Source: Anaerolineae bacterium (GTDB lineage: Bacteria; Chloroflexota; Anaerolineae; J102). From it: a stretch of DNA of 10,342 nucleotides. The number at the start of each line of letters is the position of its first letter. Position 1 is the stretch's first letter. This document shows, piece by piece, positions 1 through 7,100 of the stretch. Made by a program: the position numbers and the translations under genes. The notes beneath the pieces are model-generated. The model was given only the letters and a program-made list of their open reading frames with translations, was not told the origin of the DNA and searched no databases. The stretch is from the NCBI GenBank assembly GCA_026992375.1, contig JALXAF010000474.1, positions 1 through 10,342 of the forward strand, read 5' to 3'.

Positions 1-2010
1 TCTCATCCTTCCTATTATCAGGTGCGCTATCTTGATGCGACGGGCCAGGAGATTGCCCGAGTGGACACCATTCACGGCAGCGCGTCCATCACGCCCGAAG
101 ATCAGTTGCAGGATAAATCGGATCGCTATTATTTCATCGAAGGAGCCAGACTGGATCCGGGCGATGTCTACATCTCGCCCATGGATCTGAACCGAGAGCA
201 TGGCGAGCTGGAACGGCCTTTGCATCCGGTGATACGCTACGTGACGCCCGTTTATCGCAATAACGTGTTCAGGGGCGAAGTGGTTGTCAACGTCGAGGGC
301 AGAGCCTTGCTGCGATTTGTGCAACCCTCGGAAGATGGCGAGGGTCTCCTGGTGTTGACGGATCAGGACGGCTATTATCTGGCGCACCCTGATCCCGCCA
401 AACGCTGGGGCGGGCCCACCGATCTGAACACGGGCGAATCGGTCAGGCGGGATTATCCCCACGCCAGCGAAGCGATCTTGTCTGGGCGTTCGGGCGATGA
501 TACATGCGGGGGAGAGGTGTTCATCTTCACGCCCGTTTACTACTGGATGCAGCATCCCGAGCGCTACTGGGTTATCCTGCGGGTGGAGCCGGGCCAGGCG
601 TTGTTGGCGCCATTGTTCGAATTTCGTCTCACCGCCGGATTCATTCTGATCGCCGCCATTCTCATTGCATTCTTGCTGACTTATCTGCTGGCCCGCAGTT
701 TCACCGAGCCTCTGCTGGCTCTGGAACGGGGCGTGCAGAAGATGGCGCGGGGTGATTTCAGCGGGCAGCTCCTGGTGCAATCCACCGATGAAATCGGCCA
801 GTTGACCCTCTCATTCAACGAGATGGCCCGTCTCACGCGCAGCTATTTCGAGCAGATGGATCGATTGCAGTCCCTGGGAATGAAGATCAGCTCCCACGTG
901 GATCGGGAGGAGATTCTGCCGCTCATCACCGAAACCGTGCAAGAGCTGCTACCGGTCGAAGATGTGACCATTTTCTGTCTGTCCGAGCGCTCGCCTCATA
1001 TCCAGCCGGTGGTGGTGGCCCAGGCCAAAGACGTCCCCGGCGAGGAGCGCACGCCTTACGATATGGCGGCGTTGAAAGAATCTTTGAGCCTGCGGGTGGG
1101 GGAGATGATCACCCGGAAGGCGGGCGAACGGGTCCTCTGCTATGCGCCGCTGCGCATCAGCACCCGCCGCCGGGCCATTGTGGAGCTTATTGGGCGGCCC
1201 GAGAAGGTGCTGGACGCCTGGCACTGCAAGCTGCTCTCCAGCCTCATGGCTCAAGGCTCCATCGCCCTGGAAAACGCCGACCTCTATCAGCGTCTGGCCC
1301 TGCACCGCGAGCAGTTGCGGCGTCTGGTGGATGAACTGATGACCGCACAGGAGGAGGAACGGCGCATGGTCGCGTATGACATCCATGACGGGTTACTGCA
1401 GTATCTGGTGGCCACCCGTTTGCTGATGCGGAATTACGCCATGATGCTGGAGCAAGACCCGGACGCCGCGCGCGAGCTCTTGCAGGACGGCATGGATCAA
1501 CTGGCGTCCGCCATCAACGAGGGCCGCCGCATCATCGAAGGGATGCGCCCGACCCTGCTGGATGATCTGGGACTGGAGGCCGCGGTGCGGGAGATGGCCA
1601 ACAGCATGGCCCGCCGCGCTGACTGGCAGTTTTCTATGGAGATAGCCCTGGATGAGGTGGAAATCCCACCCAATGTGGAGATCGCGGCCTTCCGCATCGT
1701 TCAGGAGGCCCTGACCAACGCCTACAAATACGCTCCGGGCCAGCGGGTGAGCCTGCGCATGAGCGCGGCGGACGATGTTCTCACCATTCAGGTGCAGGAT
1801 TGGGGCGGAGGCTTCATCCTGGATGAGGTGGACGCGGATCTCGGGCATGTGGGCCTGGTGGCCATGCAGGAGCGGGCGCGGCTGGTGGGCGGCGTCTGCA
1901 CCATTAAAAGTCAACCCGGGGAAGGCGTGCGCATATTCGTGCGTCTGCCCCTCACGCAGGAACTTGGAGTGTTGATCGAAGATGTCGATGATTCGCGTGA
2001 TCATTGCTGA
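1..2010 (+). CDS. Sensor histidine kinase, NarL/DegS class (5' end outside window)
   Basis: The frame is open back to base 1, and residues before the GTG at 22 (SHPSYYQ) join smoothly to QVRYLDATGQEIARVD. The true start is therefore upstream and GTG 22 is an internal Val. Numbering from base 1: residues 1-205 are the latter part of an extracellular CACHE-type sensor, with family-typical phrases such as YISPMDLNREHGELE and VIRYVTPVY. One membrane helix lies at about 209-232, HAMP at 232-285 and a GAF-like domain at about 298-430. HisKA_3 carries the phosphoacceptor H462 in DIHDGLLQ. HATPase_c has an N box (EALTNAYKYA), a G1 box (DWGGGF) and a G2 box (GLVAMQERARLVGG). By family knowledge it autophosphorylates on His at the inner membrane face and passes phosphate to a partner regulator. 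That partner is surely the next gene, which overlaps it by 29 bp. The ligand is unknown. No catalytic residue appears to be missing. Confidence 0.95.
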   Translation, partial: SHPSYYQVRYLDATGQEIARVDTIHGSASITPEDQLQDKSDRYYFIEGARLDPGDVYISPMDLNREHGELERPLHPVIRYVTPVYRNNVFRGEVVVNVEGRALLRFVQPSEDGEGLLVLTDQDGYYLAHPDPAKRWGGPTDLNTGESVRRDYPHASEAILSGRSGDDTCGGEVFIFTPVYYWMQHPERYWVILRVEPGQALLAPLFEFRLTAGFILIAAILIAFLLTYLLARSFTEPLLALERGVQKMARGDFSGQLLVQSTDEIGQLTLSFNEMARLTRSYFEQMDRLQSLGMKISSHVDREEILPLITETVQELLPVEDVTIFCLSERSPHIQPVVVAQAKDVPGEERTPYDMAALKESLSLRVGEMITRKAGERVLCYAPLRISTRRRAIVELIGRPEKVLDAWHCKLLSSLMAQGSIALENADLYQRLALHREQLRRLVDELMTAQEEERRMVAYDIHDGLLQYLVATRLLMRNYAMMLEQDPDAARELLQDGMDQLASAINEGRRIIEGMRPTLLDDLGLEAAVREMANSMARRADWQFSMEIALDEVEIPPNVEIAAFRIVQEALTNAYKYAPGQRVSLRMSAADDVLTIQVQDWGGGFILDEVDADLGHVGLVAMQERARLVGGVCTIKSQPGEGVRIFVRLPLTQELGVLIEDVDDSRDHC

Positions 2011-2620
2011 TGACCACGGCGTGGTGCGAGCGGGCCTGCGCGGTCTGCTGGCTGCAGCCGGCCTGAATGTGGTCGGCGAGGCGGGAACGGGCGCGGAAGC
2101 AGTCTCCCTGGCCCGCTCGCTGCATCCCGACGTAGTTCTGCTGGATGTGCGCATGCCCGAAATGGACGGCTTGCAGGCGCTGACCGCCATCAAGTCGGAA
2201 TTGCCCGAGATCAGCGTGGTGATGCTGACGGTGTACGCCAGCACCGAGTATCTTTCTCGGGCCATCGCCGCGGGCGCGGCCGGCTATCTGCTCAAGGATG
2301 CGGAGCCGGATGAGATCGTGCGGGTGGTGCGGGCCGCGGCCGAAGGCGATCGGGTCATCGACGCTTCGCTGCTGCAATCGGTGCTGGAGCATACGCCCGT
2401 GGCCGAGGCCGACGCTCTGCAACAGGCTGATCTCACCCAGCAGGAGCTGCGGGTGCTCAAGCTCATCGCCCTGGGCCTGAACAACGACGCCATCGCCGAG
2501 ACGCTGGTGGTCAGCCGCAACACCGTCAAGACCCATGTGCGGCACATCTTCGAAAAGCTGGGGGTTTCCGATCGCACCCAGGCCGCCATCTGGGCCGTGC
2601 GCAACGGGCTGGTGGAATGA
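1982..2620 (+). CDS. NarL/FixJ-family response regulator (REC + LuxR-type HTH)
   Basis: A 212-residue protein of standard family length. The receiver domain (about 4-120) has the acidic pair D10/D11, phosphoacceptor D55 in LLDVRMPEMDG, T83 in VVMLT and K105 in GYLLKD. All switch residues are present. A linker leads to a GerE/LuxR-type DNA-binding domain (about 150-212). Its recognition region reads NNDAIAETLVVSRNTVKTHV, followed by IFEKLGV. It should be a cytoplasmic transcription factor activated by phosphorylation from the kinase upstream. The start at 1982 is preferred over ATG 1988 because a GGAG at 1966-1969 lies 12 bases ahead of it, against 18 for the alternative. Both starts sit inside the kinase gene, which implies translational coupling. 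Target genes cannot be read from the sequence. No convincing terminator with a T run follows the stop codon. Confidence 0.96.
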   Translation: MSMIRVIIADDHGVVRAGLRGLLAAAGLNVVGEAGTGAEAVSLARSLHPDVVLLDVRMPEMDGLQALTAIKSELPEISVVMLTVYASTEYLSRAIAAGAAGYLLKDAEPDEIVRVVRAAAEGDRVIDASLLQSVLEHTPVAEADALQQADLTQQELRVLKLIALGLNNDAIAETLVVSRNTVKTHVRHIFEKLGVSDRTQAAIWAVRNGLVE

Positions 2621-2744
2621 TGCTTTCGATGCGCCTTTTACCTTGAAAGAAGACGCTTGGATAGTTGCGTGATTTCGACATCTTCCTAGAGCCTGTTATG
2701 AACTTCTTGCCAAATTCTAACCATTTTCATATCATTCGCCTTTC

Positions 2745-2857
2745 GATTCGCCGCTGATGACGCTGAAAAGTCAGAGCATCGCGGATTTTCGCAAAAAAAC
2801 CTTTTCAATCCAAAAATCCGCGAGAATCTGCTGCATTCGCGTTATCAGTGGCGAATC
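2745..2857. repeat. ~113-bp nested imperfect palindrome, dispersed-repeat or MITE-like
   Basis: The outer arms are 2745-2763 (gattcgccgctgatgacgc) and 2839-2857 (gcgttatcagtggcgaatc). They are inverted complements at 17 of 19 positions, and both mismatches can form G-U pairs in RNA. Nested inside is a perfect 11-bp inverted repeat, tcgcggatttt at 2779-2789 and aaaatccgcga at 2813-2823, around a 23-base loop containing an A7 run. The whole would fold into a long hairpin in either strand. It carries no coding frame. The form suits a small non-autonomous element or dispersed intergenic palindrome. It might also act as a processing or weak termination structure for the two-component transcript that ends 125 bases upstream, though no T run follows it. 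Its copy number cannot be judged from one window. Confidence 0.75.
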
Positions 2858-2948
2858 CCACGGGCGGATGTTGTGAATTCTCGATTTGACGAGGCCAAAG
2901 TGTATAGGCGCTTAGCGGATTCAGATCGAGAAAGAGTTATCGATCTTT

Positions 2949-3019
2949 GTAGCAGGTGGCAGGTTCATCGCTGTCGGCGAAATCACGTTGCACCTGCTAC
3001 TTGCCACTTGCGACCTGCC
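2949..3019. repeat. Heptanucleotide tandem repeats in inverted arrangement
   Basis: Right side: four head-to-tail heptamers of pattern ACYTGCN at 2992-2998, 2999-3005, 3006-3012 and 3013-3019. Left side: two heptamers of the reverse-complement sense at 2951-2964 (agcaggt, ggcaggt). The arrays face each other. gtagcaggtg at 2949-2958 is a perfect 10-bp inverted complement of cacctgctac at 2991-3000, with a 32-base loop. Heptamer tandem repeats of this kind recall the STRR sequences described in filamentous cyanobacteria. That comparison is by form only. Nothing coding is visible here. Confidence 0.7.
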
Positions 3020-3031
3020 CCGCAGGAACCA

Positions 3032-3231
3032 CATCGTCCGAGACCATGCTCGGACGATGCCTAGTAGCTTCTAGGCGCTTCGCGCCGCGAGGTCGCCCTC
3101 CGGCGACCCAGCAACGGGATTCGGACTGGCGGCGAAGGCCGCAATCTTATCCCTTCCTAAGTTCTCCCCCGCTTGCGGGGGAGATGAAGAGTGGGCGAGA
3201 CCGCAGGCCTGAAGAGCCCGACTTCAGTCGG
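3032..3231. repeat. Cluster of seven short perfect stem-loops
   Basis: Successive perfect palindromes are packed into 200 bp. They are: catcgtccgag 3032-3042 with ctcggacgatg 3049-3059 (11 bp, loop 6); cctag 3060-3064 with ctagg 3071-3075; ggcgc 3074-3078 with gcgcc 3082-3086; ggtcgcc 3091-3097 with ggcgacc 3102-3108; gcggc 3129-3133 with gccgc 3138-3142; tctcccccgc 3163-3172 with gcgggggaga 3175-3184 (10 bp); ccgac 3218-3222 with gtcgg 3227-3231. None is followed by a run of T, so ordinary intrinsic terminators are unlikely. They may be several REP-like palindromic units that accumulated side by side, or one structured RNA. The sequence alone does not decide between these. Confidence 0.65.
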
Positions 3232-3324
3232 CAATCTCAAAAAGGGAACTGATTCTTGGACGTGTTCCTATCGATACAACAAAGTGTCTCACGCAAAGGC
3301 GCAGAGGTGGGAAGTTTTGTATGA

Positions 3325-3343
3325 GGCGGATGTGCGATCCGCC
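3325..3343. repeat. Short stem-loop (7-bp stem, 5-base loop)
   Basis: ggcggat at 3325-3331 pairs perfectly with atccgcc at 3337-3343 around gtgcg. It lies about 90 bases beyond the stem-loop cluster, in the same repeat-rich stretch. It is just after ctcacgcaaaggcgcagagg (3288-3307), a phrase with the look of a common intergenic repeat. No T run follows, and I assign no function. Confidence 0.45.
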
Positions 3344-3670
3344 GGAGGCGGTTTGGGGCCAGGCCTCAATCCAATAAGCAATGCGTAAAATCCGCCAAAG
3401 CGCAATTTGGGCTGGACGCATAGCAGGTCGTTTTTATTCGCTATGACGCCGCTGTTGCCGCATGAACGTCTGCCCTGAAAAAGGCGGGATTCGCCGTGGA
3501 TAACGTGGGTCTGACAGATGGGCGCGGATGAAGCCAGGAATATCCTCGGAAACCCGCACAATCAGCGTCATCCGCGGCTTCGATTTTGGAGTGCCGAACA
3601 TGGATAGAATGACCTGTTGAAATAGGCAATATCTTTTGTCTATTTTGACATGATATTATGTAGATGAATT

Positions 3671-3699
3671 TGATATAATTTAGTATTGAAATGAATACT
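3671..3699 (+). promoter_or_regulatory. Candidate extended -10 promoter with a small inverted repeat after it
   Basis: TGATATAAT at 3671-3679 matches the extended -10 consensus (TGnTATAAT) of housekeeping sigma factors. The TTGACA at 3645-3650 is 23 bases upstream, too far to be its normal -35 box, so any activity would lean on the extended -10 element. Just downstream, agtatt 3682-3687 and aatact 3694-3699 form a 6-bp inverted repeat around the expected start point, where an operator could sit. If it works on the + strand it would give the giant gene a leader of about 500 bases. The patch is AT-rich, so a chance match is quite possible. Confidence 0.3.
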
Positions 3700-3714
3700 T
3701 TCGAAGAGTAAAAT

Positions 3715-3732
3715 TCACTCACTTCACTCACT
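3715..3732. repeat. Perfect tandem duplication of a 9-mer
   Basis: tcactcact occurs twice back to back (3715-3723 and 3724-3732), in the AT-rich patch just beyond the end of the small - strand ORF. It may be simple slippage. No function is assigned. Confidence 0.6.
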
Positions 3733-3746
3733 GGCTTACTATATTA

Positions 3747-3944
3747 TTATTGTTTGGGCGTTTTTTGTGACATGAGTTTAATAAACCGCTCACCGCCTTT
3801 TTCCTCCAATCGGCATTCTTCATCATTCAGGTTGAATTTTTTCAGGATATCTTTCATGGAAAAATGGTAACTGCTACCGTAGCCCTGTTCAATCGACGCG
3901 GATGGGCGGAAACATGGATAAAATCTTTTTTTGAATGACTTCAT
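3747..3944 (-). CDS. Doubtful 65-residue ORF, unrecognised
   Basis: I do not recognise this product. The C-terminal half (MKDILKKFNLNDEECRLEEK, then GGERFIKLMSQKTPKQ) has the mixed charged and hydrophobic texture of a genuine small soluble protein. The frame ends in two consecutive TAA codons. Against it, the N-terminal half (FYPCFRPSASIEQGYGSS) is encoded by DNA resembling worn intergenic repeats. No good ribosome site stands before the ATG at 3944, and the start lies in a tgtcttcgt repeat. It opposes both neighbours in direction. It could be a fragment of a once longer gene, or chance. Confidence 0.2.
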   Translation of the reverse strand: MKSFKKRFYPCFRPSASIEQGYGSSYHFSMKDILKKFNLNDEECRLEEKGGERFIKLMSQKTPKQ

Positions 3945-3969
3945 GTCTTCGTTTCCCTCGTGTCTTCGT
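3944..3969. repeat. Direct repeat of tgtcttcgt
   Basis: tgtcttcgt is present at 3944-3952 and again at 3961-3969, 17 bases apart start to start, in the phrase running up to ggctaaagagg. It resembles the short intergenic repeats built on 'gtgtcttcgtg' that I have the impression of seeing in many environmental genomes. That resemblance is from memory and unchecked. Confidence 0.4.
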
Positions 3970-4166
3970 GGCTAAAGAGGACGTTTGGGGATAACTACCT
4001 TAGCAGTTACGGAAAATGAGAAATTAGACAGAATTTTGTGAAGTACGTGCAGTTTGCGATTGAAAATGCCATCTCAAGCGGCCAATTATTTTTCGCCCAA
4101 CTCCATCACAACATAGAAGAAAATAGACGCGCATAGTATCGGTTCATTACCTTGTTTTACTACCCT

Positions 4167-4174
4167 AGGAGGAG
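4167..4174 (+). promoter_or_regulatory. Strong Shine-Dalgarno sequence for the giant surface-protein gene
   Basis: AGGAGGAG sits 7 to 9 bases before ATG 4182, a near-perfect match to the 16S anti-Shine-Dalgarno sequence. The reading that follows opens with a classic signal peptide, so the start at 4182 is secure. Bases 3970-4166 upstream are AT-rich leader in which I cannot fix a -35/-10 pair. Confidence 0.85.
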
Positions 4175-4181
4175 CATCCCG

Positions 4182-7100
4182 ATGAAAAAAGCAATTGGCA
4201 TTTTTTGGGCAGGCATAGCTGTGTTTTTGCTGATAGCCATTTTGGCAAATTATACTGTGCAGGCCCGACAATCCGACGCGGCAGCGCTTAGACCTGACGC
4301 CCCCACCGCTATCACCGGCGTCGTATACCGCGATTACAACGCCAACGGCGTGCGCGACGCTTACGAGCCGGGCGTGCCCAATGTGACCGTAACAGCTTAT
4401 CCGGCCAGCGCCACAGGCTCCACCGGGGGTGTTTCCGCCACCACGGCGGCGGATGGCTCTTATTCCTTGGCGACAGGAGCCGGCCAGTGGCGTATCGAAG
4501 TGACCGGTTTGCCCGACTATCTCTTTGATGGCTCCGCAGGCAGCACGACCGTGGTGTTTACCAATGACAGCGCCAGCAATGTGGACATCGGCGTCAACAA
4601 TCCGGGCGAGTACGCCGCAAGCGACAGCCGCTTGACGACGAGCATTTATTATCACGCCGACCGTAGCGGCACGAATCCGGCGCTTTTGTCATTCGATTAT
4701 GATGCAGGTTGTGTGGATGCAAATTTGGATGGTAACTGTGACAACGGCGATCCCAACGGTTTTGACACCCCCGCACCGACCACCGAGGCGACGCAGCCTG
4801 ACATCGGCACTACCTGGGGTCTTGCTCATGATCCAAGCACGGACACAATCTACGCGGCGGCTTTCATGAAGCGACACACCCAATTCCGCAATCACGGGGA
4901 GACGGGCCTGATTTTCAGCATTCACAATGGTGTGACATCGGTCTATGCAGATCTCAGCGCACAAACCGGTACGGACCCTCATGTGCAATACGACCCTGCG
5001 ACGAATCAGTGCATCGGGGGCCTGGGCACGTCGTGGCAATCTCAGTCTTGGGACGAGACCGATTGCTGGGACCATGATCCCGATTCGTGGGATCAGGTAG
5101 GTCGGGTTGGTTTTGGCGATCTGGACATTTCCGATGATTTGAGCACATTGTGGACCATCAATTTATCCACCAAAGAACTTTATCAGATTCCCGTGACAAC
5201 CAACGGTTTGCCTTTGGGTATCGCGGACATCACTGCTTACGCCTTGCCTCTGACCGCAACATGTCAGAACTCAGATGATTTGCGTCCCTTTGCTCTTGCT
5301 TTTCATGACGGCAAGGTTTATGTAGGCATGACCTGCACGGCTGAGACCTCCCAAAACAGGAACGAACTGCAAGCGTTTGTTTACTCCACCGATGCTGCAG
5401 CGCCCGGGACATTCACTCTGGAATTGAGCGTTCCCTTGACTTATAATCGCGAGTATGCCATTGACGCCAATCCAGATTCAGATGCGGACTGGAATCCATG
5501 GTCACCCACATTCACCTATCTTCAATCGCCACAATTCAATTCGGGCGAGGTCGCTTATCCGCAGCCCTGGTTGACTGATATCGAATTCGACGGTGACGAC
5601 ATGATTTTGGGGATTCGGGACCGTTATGGTGATCAGATGGGTTTCCGTCGCTATAGCACGAATCCTGCAGACAACACCCTGTATTCTGGCGATAGCGCTG
5701 GCGACATCTTGAAAGCCTGTTCCGATGGCGCAGGGGGATGGACGCTCGAAAATAACGGTAACTGCGGAGGGAACACCACCGGCGGCGCCAATAACAATCA
5801 GGGCCCGGGCGGCGGTGAATTCTACTATCAAGAATATTACCCCTATCACACCGAGATATCTATGTCCGGCCTGGTCAACGTGCCTGGTCGCGGTGAGGTT
5901 GTCGAGGATGCGTATGATACGATCTACGACACCAATGAATTCTTTGATGGCGGCATTCTGTGGATGGATAACACCTCCGGCCAACGTAACCGAGCCTATC
6001 GGATTTATGATACCTCTCCAGGCGGTTCCAATCCCGGCGACGGCACCTTCGCCAAAGGAAATGGCCTGGGAGATCTGGAATATCTCTCAGCGCCCGCCCC
6101 GCTGGAAGTTGGCAACCGTTTATGGTGTGATCTCGGCGACGGAAGCGGCGTCGGCGCCGAGAATGGCATCCAGGACCCCGGCGAAGAAGTGGTGATCAAT
6201 GCTACTGTCACGCTGGAATGCGACATCAACGGCGACGGCTTTAACGGCGGCGACGACGTTTCCGCCACCACCACCACAGACGCCAACGGCAACTACCTTT
6301 TCAGAGATGGCGACGCCAGTCTGAGTAATTTCCCCACAGCGTCATGGGATAGCAACCTGCACATCATTCCGCGCGACACCCAATGCCGCATTCTCATCGA
6401 TCCCACCCAGGCAGCCCTGGCCGACAGTTGTGGAAGTGGTCAATATGAGCCCACCACGCCAAACAACGGCGGCTCGGATGATGGCGCCGATTTACGCGAC
6501 AGCGATGGCTCCCCCGACATAGACGGAGCAGGCAATACGGGCGTTGTCTTTACTACCGGAAGCCATGGACAGAACGACCATACTTTGGACTTCGGCTTCA
6601 AACCGCAGGCCGATTACGACTGGGGCGACCTGCCCGATAGCTTCGCCACGCTGACGGCCAGCAGCGGCCCGAGCCACGTCATCACCTCCGACCTGTATCT
6701 GGGCTCGTGCGTGGACGCGGAGGCGGATGGTCAGCCGGATGATCCACAGGCAGGCGCAGCTGGTTCGGGTAGCGGCAACGGCGATGACGGCAACACGGGC
6801 ACAGCCACCACCGGCACATGCGCCCAGGCGGGCGACGACGAAGACGGCGTCACCCTGACCACGCCCATGATACCGGGCGGCCAGGCCTGCTTCGACGTCA
6901 CCGCTCACAACGCCACGGCCGGCAGCGTCAACATCTACGCCTGGATCGACTGGAACGGCGACGGCAACTTCGGTGACGGCGCTGGCGGCGTAGATACGGA
7001 TGAATCCTTCATTCTGGGAGCCGTGCCCGCCAGCACAGACTGGACAAACCATGAAATTTGCACCACCGTGCCCGCTGCAGCCACCTTCGATGGCGGCGAG

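Larger units (their letters stand above)
2621..4181. other. Repeat-rich intergenic region without a convincing gene
   Basis: This 1.56-kb stretch separates the two-component genes from the giant surface-protein gene. It is visibly richer in A and T than the flanking genes, especially 3600-3760 and 3990-4140. Short open frames on both strands (for example + 2873-3064, + 2956-3252, - 3224-3421, - 3441-3731) have no ribosome site worth noting, overlap palindromes and give compositionally odd proteins, so I do not call them. What it does hold is described in separate entries: a nested palindrome, inverted heptamer repeats, clustered stem-loops, a candidate promoter, small tandem repeats, one doubtful - strand ORF and the leader of the giant gene. 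Bases 3400-3640 contain phrases that look like worn copies of dispersed repeats. One example is a tcagcgtcatc at 3562-3572 that is the reverse complement of 2756-2766. I see nothing else there. Confidence 0.8.

Noticed and set aside
1393..2265. - strand open frame of 290 codons opposite the kinase and regulator genes
   Set aside because: The + strand here encodes unmistakable HisKA_3, HATPase_c and receiver motifs. The - frame has no recognisable domain and spans two real genes.
2779..2823. Inner hairpin as intrinsic terminator of the two-component operon
   Set aside because: The 23-base loop is long and no T run follows the stem on the + strand, so it does not fit a standard terminator.
2949..3231. 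CRISPR array
   Set aside because: The repeats are 7-mers or mutually different palindromes. There are no 25-40-bp direct repeats with regular unique spacers and no cas gene.
2873..3252. Short + strand open frames across the stem-loop region
   Set aside because: The peptides are Arg/Pro/Ser-rich, run through palindromes and have no ribosome site.
3645..3679. TTGACA (3645) and TATAAT (3674) as a normal sigma-70 promoter
   Set aside because: The spacer is 23 bases rather than 16-18. Only the extended -10 element is kept as a weak candidate.
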